Below are positions 1 to 5,856 of a DNA stretch of 5,856 bases, piece after piece (within the stretch, counting starts at the first letter, position 1; every line of letters starts with the position of its first letter). This stretch comes from JACPAU01 sp050732195 (GTDB lineage Bacteria > Methylomirabilota > Methylomirabilia > Methylomirabilales > JACPAU01): positions 1-5,856 of the forward strand of contig JBOHQK010000078.1 in the NCBI GenBank assembly GCA_050732195.1. The letters run 5' to 3'. A program made the position numbers and the translations under genes. A model generated the notes under the pieces. It saw only the letters and a program-made list of their open reading frames with translations. It did no database searches and was not told where the DNA came from.

Positions 1-156
1 CTCCTGGTGGCGGCGGCGGAGCTGGTGCTGGAGGGCCTGCACGCCCTGAACAAGATCGACCGGACCGAGGAGCGGGGATTCACGGGCCTGGCAAAGCCGG
101 CCCCCGAGGCGCCGCCGGCCCCGCCCCCGCCCCGCCGCGGCCGCTACGTGAACTGA
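1..156 (+). CDS. C-terminal end of a probable Mg-chelatase-I/MoxR-like AAA+ ATPase (5' truncated)
   Basis: Frame 1 is open from the left edge to a TGA at 154-156, giving 51 residues. It begins LLVAAAELVLEGLHALNKID and ends in a proline- and arginine-rich tail (PAPEAPPAPPPPRRGRYVN). The helical segment rich in Leu and Glu around 'AELVLEGLHALNKI' resembles the C-terminal lid region of Mg-chelatase subunit I-like AAA+ ATPases. No Walker motif falls inside the window, so the family call rests on that resemblance and on the neighbour: a VWA-domain gene begins 8 bases downstream, and AAA+ ATPases of this class usually sit directly before their VWA partner. The low-complexity Pro/Arg tail looks like a flexible extension after the folded domain. 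That this is a real coding end is well supported, because the downstream Shine-Dalgarno overlaps its stop codon. The product name is an inference. Confidence 0.6.
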   Translation, partial: LLVAAAELVLEGLHALNKIDRTEERGFTGLAKPAPEAPPAPPPPRRGRYVN

Positions 157-158
157 GG
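155..158 (+). promoter_or_regulatory. Shine-Dalgarno (GAGG) for the VWA gene
   Basis: GAGG lies 6 bases before the ATG at 165 and overlaps the TGA stop (154-156) of the preceding gene. It supports the chosen VWA start and termination-reinitiation coupling between the two genes. Confidence 0.6.
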
Positions 159-164
159 TCCAGG

Positions 165-1415
165 ATGCCGACTGTCCGCTACTCCCAGTTCACCGGCCAG
201 TGGTGGGAGCAGGCCAGCCTGGGGGACCTCCTCTCGGATCTCGCCGACTTCCTGCTGCAGAGCGGCCTCGGGGAGAGCAACCCCTGGGGGGAGCCGGCCG
301 ATGACCTCGCGCGGCTGAAGGAGGCGCTCCTGCGGGCGCTCGCCGCCCGCGGGCACATCACCGCGGAAGAGGTAGAGGCGTGGGAGGCCGGAGAGGCCAG
401 CCCGGAGCGCCGGCGCCTCCACCAGATGCTGGAGGGCCTCCTGCGCCGCCTGGTGGAGGAGGGGTACCTGACGCTCCGCCCCCCCGGGAGCGTGGGAGAC
501 GACCTGGAGGTTCAGGGGTACGCCGGGGAGTGGGGGCCGAGCGACGAGCGAGCCCGCTTCGCCCTCACCAACAAGACGGTGGACTTCCTGGGCTTCAGGA
601 CCCTGAAGGATCTCCTGGGCTCCCTGGGGAAGTCGAGCGCGGGCCGGCACGAGACCCGCTTCCTCGCCACGGGGGTGGAGGCCAGCGAGGGCTCGCGCCC
701 GTACACCTTCGGCGACACCTTGAACCTGGACGTCTCGGGGACGCTGCTCAGGGCCCTCGGCCGCCAGGGTCTCACCCTCCCCCTCGCGCTCGAGGCCGAC
801 GACCTGCTGGTCCACCAGGCCGAGTACGCCTCCTCCTGCGCCACGGTCCTCATGCTGGACTGCAGCCACAGCATGATCCTGTACGGCGAGGACCGCTTCA
901 CGCCGGCCAAGCGGGTGGCGCTGGCGATAGCCCACCTGATCCGGACCCAGTACCCGGGGGACAGCCTCCAGGTGGTCCTCTTCCACGACGAGGCGGAGGA
1001 GATCCCGTTCTCCCGGCTGGCGCGGGTCACGGTGGGCCCCTACTACACGAACACGGCCGCAGGGTTCGCCCTGGCCCGGCGCCTCCTTGGCCGCCAGCGG
1101 AAGGACATGCGGCAGATCGTGATGGTCACGGACGGCAAGCCCTCCGCCGTCACCCTGCCCGACGGCCGCGTCTACCGGAACCCGGCCGGCCTGGACTCCC
1201 GGATCCTGCACCGGACCTTCCAGGAGGTCCTGGAGTGCCGGCGGGCCGGCATTCTCATCAATACCTTCATGCTGGCGCGGGACTACGACCTGGTGGCCTT
1301 CGTGAAGCAGGTGACGGCGCTCTGCCGCGGGAAGGCCTACTTCACCACCCCCGTGAGTCTGGGTCAGTACCTGCTGCTGGACTTCATGGCCCGGAAGATC
1401 CGACGGATCCACTGA
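165..1415 (+). CDS. VWA-domain protein with intact MIDAS (Mg-chelatase D/MoxR-associated type)
   Basis: A complete protein of 416 residues. Residues 1-130 are mostly helical and charged. Residues 131-225 form a region ('FLGFRTLKDLLGSLGKSS', 'FGDTLNLDVSGTLL') that I recall as highly conserved in this bacterial family of unknown function. Residues 226-400 are the von Willebrand A domain. The metal-ion-dependent adhesion site is complete: D232-x-S234-x-S236 in 'LMLDCSHSM', a threonine at 295 or 297 in 'YYTNTAAG', and D323 in 'MVTDGKPSA'. The protein should bind a divalent metal and a protein ligand. No signal peptide or membrane segment is visible, so it is probably cytoplasmic. The ATG is 6 bases after a GAGG (155-158) that overlaps the preceding stop, which fixes the start and suggests translational coupling. 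By analogy with ChlI/ChlD and MoxR/VWA pairs it probably works with the upstream ATPase; the client is unknown. Confidence 0.9.
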   Translation: MPTVRYSQFTGQWWEQASLGDLLSDLADFLLQSGLGESNPWGEPADDLARLKEALLRALAARGHITAEEVEAWEAGEASPERRRLHQMLEGLLRRLVEEGYLTLRPPGSVGDDLEVQGYAGEWGPSDERARFALTNKTVDFLGFRTLKDLLGSLGKSSAGRHETRFLATGVEASEGSRPYTFGDTLNLDVSGTLLRALGRQGLTLPLALEADDLLVHQAEYASSCATVLMLDCSHSMILYGEDRFTPAKRVALAIAHLIRTQYPGDSLQVVLFHDEAEEIPFSRLARVTVGPYYTNTAAGFALARRLLGRQRKDMRQIVMVTDGKPSAVTLPDGRVYRNPAGLDSRILHRTFQEVLECRRAGILINTFMLARDYDLVAFVKQVTALCRGKAYFTTPVSLGQYLLLDFMARKIRRIH

Positions 1416-1478
1416 GCAGCCGGCTCCCTACTCTTTCCGGGTGACCGGCCCCCCCGGGGCGCGGGAGCGTCCTCTTCC

Positions 1479-2294
1479 ATGGTTCTCATAGATACCCACT
1501 GCCATCTCTTCTCGTCGGAGTACGCCGATCTCCCCGGTGTCCTGCACCGGGCGCGCGGCAAGGGCGTGGTCGCGGCGGTGGCCCCCGGGGTCAGCCCGGC
1601 CACGAACCTCCGGCTCCTGGAACTGGCCCGGGCCCACCCCGGCGCGGTCTGGCCCTGTTTCGGCTTCCACCCCGAGCACCTCTTCCTCACCGAGGAGGAC
1701 TTCCAGATGGTCTGCGCCCAGGTGCGGGAGCACCGGGCCGCCCTGGTCGGCCTGGGGGAGGTGGGCCTGCCCTACTACTGCCTGGCCGACGCCCCGGACG
1801 TGAAGGCGACGGCGGAGGCGGGGCGGCGGCGCCTCAGGCACCTCCTGGGCCTGGCGGCGGAGTTGGACTTGGCGGTCACCCTCCACGCCCCCCACGAGGC
1901 GGCGGCCGAGACCTTCGGCCTCCTCCGGGAGGCCGGTGTCGCGCGGGCCGTCTTCCACTGGCACAAGGCCCCCGAGGAGACCACCCGGCGGATCCTGGAG
2001 GCCGGCTACCTCATCTCCGTCACGCCCGAGGTCTGCTACCGGGAACGGGACCGCCAACTGGTCAAGGAGGCCCCCCTGGATCGCCTCCTCCTGGAGAGTG
2101 ACGGTCCCTGGCCGTACGAGGGGGAGTTCAGCGGAATGACCACGGAGCCCTGGATGGTCGCCCTGGCGGCCCAGGCGGTGGCCCGGATCAAGGGGGTCGC
2201 CGTGGGCGAGGTCGCGAACCAGACCACACGCAACGCTGCCCGCCTCTTCGGCCTGGACCTGAGCCGTCTCCCCACGCCGCGGGGCGGGCGGTGA
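1479..2294 (+). CDS. TatD-family metal-dependent hydrolase
   Basis: A complete protein of 271 residues, close to the usual TatD length of about 260. TatD enzymes are TIM-barrel metal-dependent hydrolases; characterised members act as DNases or on D-aminoacyl-tRNA, but many are unassigned. The metal ligands are in order: H7 and H9 in 'IDTHCHLF', E94 in 'GLGEVGLPYY', H136 in 'LHAPH', H160 in 'VFHWHKAP', and D208 in 'LLESDGPWP'. The barrel strand 'FGFHPEH' (61-67) is also typical. The variants 'HAPH' (commonly 'HSRDA' or 'HCR') and 'HWHKAP' (commonly 'HCFSG') mark it as an atypical subfamily, with wording I associate more with archaeal-type TatD. The HxH must lie within a few residues of the N-terminus, so ATG 1479 is the right start, although the nearest ribosome-site-like GGGAG (1463-1467) is a long 11 bases away. 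It starts 63 bases after the VWA gene and overlaps the next gene by 4 bases. The substrate is unknown. Confidence 0.9.
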   Translation: MVLIDTHCHLFSSEYADLPGVLHRARGKGVVAAVAPGVSPATNLRLLELARAHPGAVWPCFGFHPEHLFLTEEDFQMVCAQVREHRAALVGLGEVGLPYYCLADAPDVKATAEAGRRRLRHLLGLAAELDLAVTLHAPHEAAAETFGLLREAGVARAVFHWHKAPEETTRRILEAGYLISVTPEVCYRERDRQLVKEAPLDRLLLESDGPWPYEGEFSGMTTEPWMVALAAQAVARIKGVAVGEVANQTTRNAARLFGLDLSRLPTPRGGR

Positions 2295-3016
2295 GGGGGA
2301 CCGAGACCCTCCGCCTCCGCGGCGTGACCGGCGCCCTGGCGGCTGTCCTGCACCTGCCGGCCCGCCCCCCCGCTCCCCTGGTGATCGCCTGTCACGGCCT
2401 CCTGAGCAGCAAGGACAGCCCGAAGTACGTGGAGCTGGCCGACGCCCTGGCGGAGGCGGGGCTCACCTGCGCCCGGTTCGACTTCGGAGGATGCGGGGAG
2501 AGCGCGGGGGCGCTCAAGGAGACGACGGTGGCCCGCCGGGTGGCGGAGCTGGCCGCCGTCGCGGAGGCCCTCGCCGCCCACCGGTTCGTGGCGGGGGGCC
2601 TGGGGCTCATGGGGAGCAGCCTGGGCGGGCTCATCGCCCTCCGCCACGCGAAGGGGGACCCCCGGGTTCGGGCGGTGGTGACCTGGGCCACCCCCGCCGA
2701 CCTGAAGGACCTCCAGGGAGAGGAGGAACTCCTGCTCCGGTACGGCCTGGGCCGCCCGCTGCTGGAGGAACTGGAACGGGGGGAGGGGCTGGAGGCGCCG
2801 GGTGGCCTGGCGCGGTGTCTCATCCTGCACGGCGCGGCGGATGCGCTCGTGCCGGTAGCCCATGCCCGCGCGCTGTACGCCCGGGCGGCCGAGCCGAAAG
2901 ACTTGGCCATCCTGCCGGGAGCCGACCACGTCTTCAGCGACCCGGCGGCCCGGGCGGAGGCGCTCTCCCGCACCGTGGCCTGGTTTACGCGGTTCCTCCT
3001 CGATGGGGCGGCCTGA
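2291..3016 (+). CDS. alpha/beta-hydrolase (serine hydrolase/esterase type)
   Basis: A complete protein of 241 residues, typical of compact alpha/beta-hydrolases (dienelactone hydrolase/S33-like). Elements seen in order: an oxyanion-hole HG at H35-G36 in 'VIACHGLLSSKDS'; 'ARFDFGGCGES' (61-71), the common strand-turn with a DxxGxGxS character; the nucleophile elbow G108-S-S110-L-G112 in 'GLMGSSLGG'; the acid D184 in 'LHGAADALVPV'; and the histidine H213 in 'GADHVF'. The triad S110-D184-H213 is therefore complete and the enzyme should be active on an ester, thioester or amide. No signal peptide is seen, so it is probably cytoplasmic. The start is a GTG that shares four bases (GTGA) with the TatD stop. 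No clear Shine-Dalgarno precedes it, so translation probably depends on ribosomes finishing TatD. A second in-frame GTG at 2324 is possible but has no better site. The substrate cannot be told from sequence. Confidence 0.9.
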   Translation: MRGTETLRLRGVTGALAAVLHLPARPPAPLVIACHGLLSSKDSPKYVELADALAEAGLTCARFDFGGCGESAGALKETTVARRVAELAAVAEALAAHRFVAGGLGLMGSSLGGLIALRHAKGDPRVRAVVTWATPADLKDLQGEEELLLRYGLGRPLLEELERGEGLEAPGGLARCLILHGAADALVPVAHARALYARAAEPKDLAILPGADHVFSDPAARAEALSRTVAWFTRFLLDGAA

Positions 3017-3024
3017 GGGGGGCG

Positions 3025-3504
3025 ATGCAGGGGGAGCGTTTCCTGCTGCGGCTCACGAAGGGGATCGTGGAGGAGATGGCCCGGCACGCCTGCGAGGCTT
3101 TCCCGGAGGAGTGCTGCGGGGTCATCCTGGCCGGGGAGGGGGGGGACACCCTCCGCCGCTGCACCAATATCCAGAACCGGCTGCACGCCGAGAACCCGGT
3201 CGCCCACCCCCGGGACGCCCGGACCGCGTACTATATTGACCCGGTGGAGGTCCAGCAGATCCTGAACGAGGCCGACCGGGCAGGGTGGGGCATCAAGGCG
3301 CTCTACCATTCCCACCCGGACCATGAGGCCTACTTCTCGGCGGAGGATCTGGCCAAGGCGGTCGCCCCGTGGGGCGACCCCCTCTTCGGCGACGCCGCCT
3401 ACGTGGTGGTCTCGGTTTTCGACCGCCAGGTCCGCCGGATGAAAGCCTTCGCCTGGAACCCCGCCACCAAGGATTTCACCGAGATCCCGATCGAGGCCGT
3501 CTGA
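3025..3504 (+). CDS. JAB1/MPN+ (JAMM) metalloprotease, peptidase M67-like
   Basis: A protein of 159 residues, a single JAB domain. The zinc site is complete: the activating glutamate E29 in 'FPEECCGVILAG', H95 and H97 in 'LYHSHPDHEAYFSAEDLAKA', then S105 and D108, matching H-x-H-x7-S-x2-D. Bacterial members of this family cleave isopeptide or peptide bonds at the C-terminus of ubiquitin-like sulfur carriers; Mec of Mycobacterium tuberculosis, which releases cysteine from CysO, is the known example. They are often found beside ThiS/MoaD-like, ThiF/MoeB or cysteine synthase genes. None of those is in this window, so the role here is open. The open frame extends far upstream (to 2491) inside the alpha/beta-hydrolase gene, but that part is a shadow rich in Gly/Arg/Pro. 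ATG 3025 is chosen because GAGG at 3015-3018 is 6 bases before it and the domain starts at once. It lies 8 bases after the preceding stop, so it is probably in the same transcript. Confidence 0.9.
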   Translation: MQGERFLLRLTKGIVEEMARHACEAFPEECCGVILAGEGGDTLRRCTNIQNRLHAENPVAHPRDARTAYYIDPVEVQQILNEADRAGWGIKALYHSHPDHEAYFSAEDLAKAVAPWGDPLFGDAAYVVVSVFDRQVRRMKAFAWNPATKDFTEIPIEAV

Positions 3505-3529
3505 CGCCCGCGGACGCGAACGCGGTCGA

Positions 3530-3556
3530 AGAGGGGGGCGCCCCGCACACCCCTCT
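3530..3556 (+). other. Intergenic hairpin upstream of the acyl-activating enzyme gene
   Basis: AGAGGGG (3530-3536) pairs perfectly with CCCCTCT (3550-3556) around a 13-base loop. Within it, GGGGCGCCCC (3535-3544) is a perfect 10-base palindrome that could form a competing fold. There is no T-run after the stem, so it is not a standard intrinsic terminator. It could be an mRNA structure between the JAMM gene and the next gene, an operator, or chance in GC-rich DNA. Confidence 0.3.
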
Positions 3557-3560
3557 GGGC

Positions 3561-3566
3561 TATAAT
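3561..3566 (+). promoter_or_regulatory. Candidate -10 element TATAAT overlapping the start codon
   Basis: A perfect sigma-70 -10 hexamer in otherwise GC-rich DNA; its last two bases are the first two of the ATG at 3565. No TTGACA-like -35 is seen at 16-18 bases upstream, and TG is three bases too far for a standard extended -10. If it is functional, transcription would begin about 3573-3574, exactly at an in-frame GTG (3574), giving a leaderless message. Confidence 0.3.
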
Positions 3567-5856
3567 GACCACCGTGAGGCGAGCCGACAGCATCCCGGGC
3601 CGCGTCGCCGCGGCCGCTGCCGCCTTCGGGGAAGCCCTCGCCATGCAGGCGAAGGGGGAGGCGGGCTACGCCCGGCTGACGTACCGGGAGGTCGCCGAGG
3701 GGGCGGAGGCAGCCGCCCGCGGCCTGGTCGCCCTGGGGATCAAGCCGGGGGATCGCGCGGTCCTCCTCTCGGACAACCGCCCGGAATGGGGGGTGGCCTA
3801 CCTGGCCATCACCGGCGCCGGCGGGACCGCCGTCCCCCTCGATGCCCAGCTCAGCGACGCGGAGATCGCCAACTGCGTCCGCCACGCCGGCGCAGAACTG
3901 GTCATCACCTCCGGGCGCTTCCTCGAGCGGCTCACGGCCCTGGCCGGCCAGGGGCTCTCCGCTTCAATCATTGATCTGGACGGCGGCCCGGGGGCCCTCG
4001 CCTTCGGCGCCCTGGCGGAGCGGGGGGCCGGGATGCCTCTTCCGGAGATCCCAGCCGACCTCCCCGCCTCGATCCTCTATACCTCCGGGACCACCGGCAC
4101 CCCGAAGGGGGTCGTCCTCACCCACAGGAACTTCCTGGCCAACGCCCAGAGCGTCCTGGACTTCGGTCTCTGCCGCCCTGACGATACCATCCTCGCCCTC
4201 CTGCCCCTGCACCACGCCTTCCCGTTCATGGGGAACTTCCTCGTCCCTCTCCTCTCGGGCTCCTGCACCGTCTTCCTCCAGAGCCTGAAGGCGCCGGACC
4301 TGCTGGCCTGCATGCAGGAGACGGGCGTGACGGTCCTGGTGGGGGTCCCGCAACTGTACGCCATGCTGCACCGGGGCCTCTGGGAGCAGGTCGGGCGCCG
4401 GCCGGCTCTCGCCCGCGCGGCCTTCCGCCTGCTGCTTACTGTCAGCGACCGGCTCCTGCCCTTCACCGGGGAGCGGGCCGGACGCCTCCTCTTCCGCCAG
4501 GTCCACCGGCGCTTCGGCGGGCGGCTCCGCCTGCTGGCCAGCGGGGGCGCGAAGCTGGACCCGGCGGTGGCGGCCGACTTCAGGCGGCTGGGCTTCCCGG
4601 TCGTGGAGGGCTACGGGCTCACCGAGACCGCCCCCGTCGTCTCCTTCAATCCGCCGGACCGCCCCGTGCTGGAGTCGGTGGGCCTCCCGCTCCCCGGCGT
4701 CGAGGTCCGCATCGGGGCGCCGGACGGAGACGGGGTGGGTGAGATCCTGGTCCGGGGGCCCAACGTGACGTCCGGCTACTACCGGAATCCGGAGGCGACG
4801 GCGGAGGCCCTCCGGGACGGGTGGCTGCACACCGGAGACCTGGGCTACCTGGACGCCCGGGGCTACCTCTACATCACCGGGCGGGCCAAGGAGGTCATCG
4901 TCCTCCCCTCGGGGAAGAACATCTACCCGGAGGAGGTGGAGGCCCACTATCTCCAGTGCCCCTACATCAAGGAGATCTGCGTGGTCGGGGTGGAGGCCGG
5001 CGGCGGGGCCGGCGTGGCCACCGAGAGCCTGCGGGCCCTCGCCCTCCCGGACTTCGATTACCTGAAGGCCCAGCGGCTCTCCAGCGCCCGGGAGGCGATC
5101 CGGTGGGACATGGAGAACTATTCTCGCAGGCTCCCGGCCTACAAGCGGGTCACGGGGTTCAGCCTGGTGAAGGAGCCGTTCCCCCGGACGCGCCTCGGGA
5201 AGATCCAGCGCCACCGCGTCCAGGAACTGTACCGGGAGTTCCTGGCCGCGCCCCCGACCCCCGAACCGGTCGCGACCACCGGCGACCCCCTCCTGGCGCA
5301 ACCGGGGGCCCACCGGATCCTGCAGCTCCTGACCGAGCGGGCCAAGGGGCGGCCGGTCCACCTGGACGACAACCTCGAACTGGACCTGGGCATTGACTCG
5401 CTCGGCCGGGTGGAGCTGGTCGTGGCCCTGGAAGAGATGTTCGGCATCGAGCTGCCCGACGAGGCCGGCTCGGAGGTCTTCACCGTCCGGGAGCTCCTCA
5501 CCCGGGTCCTCGAGGTGGCGGATGGCGGTCGCGCGCCCACCCCGACCCGACGGAGCCCCTGGGAGGCGATCCTGACCACCCCCCCGGACGCAGCGGCGCA
5601 GGCGCGCCTCGCCGCCGGCACCTCCGGCCAGGCCCGCCTCGTCTCCTGGTTCGTGCAGCAGGCCTGCTGGCTTCTCTTCACCCTCGGCTGCCGCCTGCGG
5701 GTCCGTGGGCGGGAGCGGGTGCCGGAGACGGGGCCCTTCATCCTGGCCTCGAACCACGCCTCCTACATTGACGCCTTCGTCATCGCGGCCGCCCTCCCCC
5801 ACCGCTTTCTCACCCGGCTCTACTACGTGGGGTTCCAGACCTTCTTCCAGCACCCG
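3565..5856 (+). CDS. Acyl-activating enzyme (AMP-forming) - ACP - PlsC acyltransferase fusion (3' truncated)
   Basis: The frame is open for 764 codons to the right edge. Residues 1 to about 565 are an ANL adenylating enzyme of the long-chain fatty acyl ligase type: P-loop 'YTSGTTGTPKG' at 172-182, 'GYGLTETAP' from 349, 'HTGDLGY' from 422 with the ATP-ribose aspartate D425, 'GRAKEVI' at 439-445, and the C-terminal catalytic lysine K546 in 'PRTRLGKIQR'. Residues about 583-652 are an acyl carrier domain with the phosphopantetheine serine S612 in 'LGIDSLG'. After a Pro/Thr/Ala linker, a hydrophobic segment (692-709) leads into a PlsC/LPLAT domain with the H-x4-D catalytic motif H731-D736 in 'ASNHASYIDAF'; the rest lies outside the window. 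The likely role is ATP-driven acyl activation, loading in cis, and transfer to a lysophospholipid or glycerophosphate at the membrane. E. coli Aas joins related domains in the opposite order, without ACP. ATG 3565 is chosen as the longest start; GTG 3574 and ATG 3643 are alternatives, and no strong Shine-Dalgarno precedes any of them. Confidence 0.88.
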   Translation, partial: MTTVRRADSIPGRVAAAAAAFGEALAMQAKGEAGYARLTYREVAEGAEAAARGLVALGIKPGDRAVLLSDNRPEWGVAYLAITGAGGTAVPLDAQLSDAEIANCVRHAGAELVITSGRFLERLTALAGQGLSASIIDLDGGPGALAFGALAERGAGMPLPEIPADLPASILYTSGTTGTPKGVVLTHRNFLANAQSVLDFGLCRPDDTILALLPLHHAFPFMGNFLVPLLSGSCTVFLQSLKAPDLLACMQETGVTVLVGVPQLYAMLHRGLWEQVGRRPALARAAFRLLLTVSDRLLPFTGERAGRLLFRQVHRRFGGRLRLLASGGAKLDPAVAADFRRLGFPVVEGYGLTETAPVVSFNPPDRPVLESVGLPLPGVEVRIGAPDGDGVGEILVRGPNVTSGYYRNPEATAEALRDGWLHTGDLGYLDARGYLYITGRAKEVIVLPSGKNIYPEEVEAHYLQCPYIKEICVVGVEAGGGAGVATESLRALALPDFDYLKAQRLSSAREAIRWDMENYSRRLPAYKRVTGFSLVKEPFPRTRLGKIQRHRVQELYREFLAAPPTPEPVATTGDPLLAQPGAHRILQLLTERAKGRPVHLDDNLELDLGIDSLGRVELVVALEEMFGIELPDEAGSEVFTVRELLTRVLEVADGGRAPTPTRRSPWEAILTTPPDAAAQARLAAGTSGQARLVSWFVQQACWLLFTLGCRLRVRGRERVPETGPFILASNHASYIDAFVIAAALPHRFLTRLYYVGFQTFFQHP

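Noticed and set aside
144..1412. Minus-strand open frame of 422 codons opposite the VWA gene
   Set aside because: It has no domain signature, and the plus strand carries an intact MIDAS and a good ribosome site.
1448..1460. Short inverted repeat GCCCC-CCC-GGGGC in the gap before TatD
   Set aside because: A five-base stem with a three-base loop and no T-run is likely by chance at this GC content. It does not qualify as a terminator.
165..2294. Possible anti-phage system (MoxR/VWA plus TatD, reminiscent of Qat-type or VWA ternary systems)
   Set aside because: No QueC-like or other defence component is present, a 63-base gap separates the VWA and TatD genes, and there are no mobile-element marks. 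Housekeeping or metabolic roles fit at least as well.
2491..3024. N-terminal extension of the JAMM frame inside the alpha/beta-hydrolase gene
   Set aside because: The extension is low-complexity Gly/Arg/Pro sequence out of frame with the catalytic triad of the hydrolase. The true start at 3025 has a ribosome site and fits the JAB domain length.
2392..3885. Minus-strand open frame of 497 codons across three plus-strand genes
   Set aside because: It crosses several well-supported genes and has biased, featureless composition, so it is a shadow frame.
3964..3974. Palindrome TCAATCATTGA, an AT-rich spot inside the ligase gene
   Set aside because: It lies mid-gene within a frame with strong coding evidence, has only five-base arms and no partner copy, so it is probably coincidental.
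3964..5853. Minus-strand open frame of 629 codons opposite the ligase-ACP-PlsC gene
   Set aside because: Its translation has no recognisable domain and is rich in Gly/Arg/Glu/Pro. Long antisense frames are expected opposite GC-rich genes with strong third-position GC bias, and the plus strand has unmistakable catalytic motifs.

Overview
The window is very GC-rich (about 70% by eye) and densely coding. All six supported genes lie on the plus strand with short gaps, so it looks like a bacterial chromosome with compact operons. No rRNA, tRNA, insertion sequence, CRISPR array or other mobile feature is visible. The base composition and protein style would fit GC-rich soil or subsurface lineages such as Methylomirabilota/Rokubacteria, Acidobacteria or Deltaproteobacteria. 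That placement is a guess from composition and remembered family resemblance, not a search.

Left part (1-1415): the last 51 codons of an upstream gene, probably a Mg-chelatase-I/MoxR-like AAA+ ATPase, end 8 bases before a complete 416-residue von Willebrand A (VWA) protein with an intact MIDAS metal site. AAA+ and VWA proteins commonly work as pairs (chelatase-like or MoxR/VWA chaperone-like). The substrate of this pair is not evident.

Middle part (1479-3504): three small hydrolases follow in series. They are a TatD-family metal-dependent hydrolase, an alpha/beta-hydrolase whose GTG start overlaps the TatD stop (GTGA), and a JAB1/MPN+ (peptidase M67-like) metalloprotease 8 bases further on. 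All three retain their catalytic residues. The spacing suggests co-transcription and, for the first two, translational coupling.

Right part (3565-5856, open at the right edge): a large gene encodes an AMP-forming acyl-activating enzyme, then an acyl carrier protein domain with its phosphopantetheine serine, then the start of a PlsC-type acyltransferase. In principle one polypeptide could activate a fatty acid, load it onto its own carrier domain and transfer it to a lysophospholipid or glycerophosphate acceptor. The domain order is the reverse of E. coli Aas (acyltransferase first, ligase second) and a carrier domain is added. It is preceded by a 60-base gap containing a hairpin and a perfect TATAAT that overlaps the ATG. 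These may mark a separate transcription start, although no -35 box is visible.

No strong case for a wholly new system emerges. The most distinctive items are the three-domain lipid enzyme with its unusual start region, and the JAMM protease lying among hydrolases without a visible ubiquitin-like partner.
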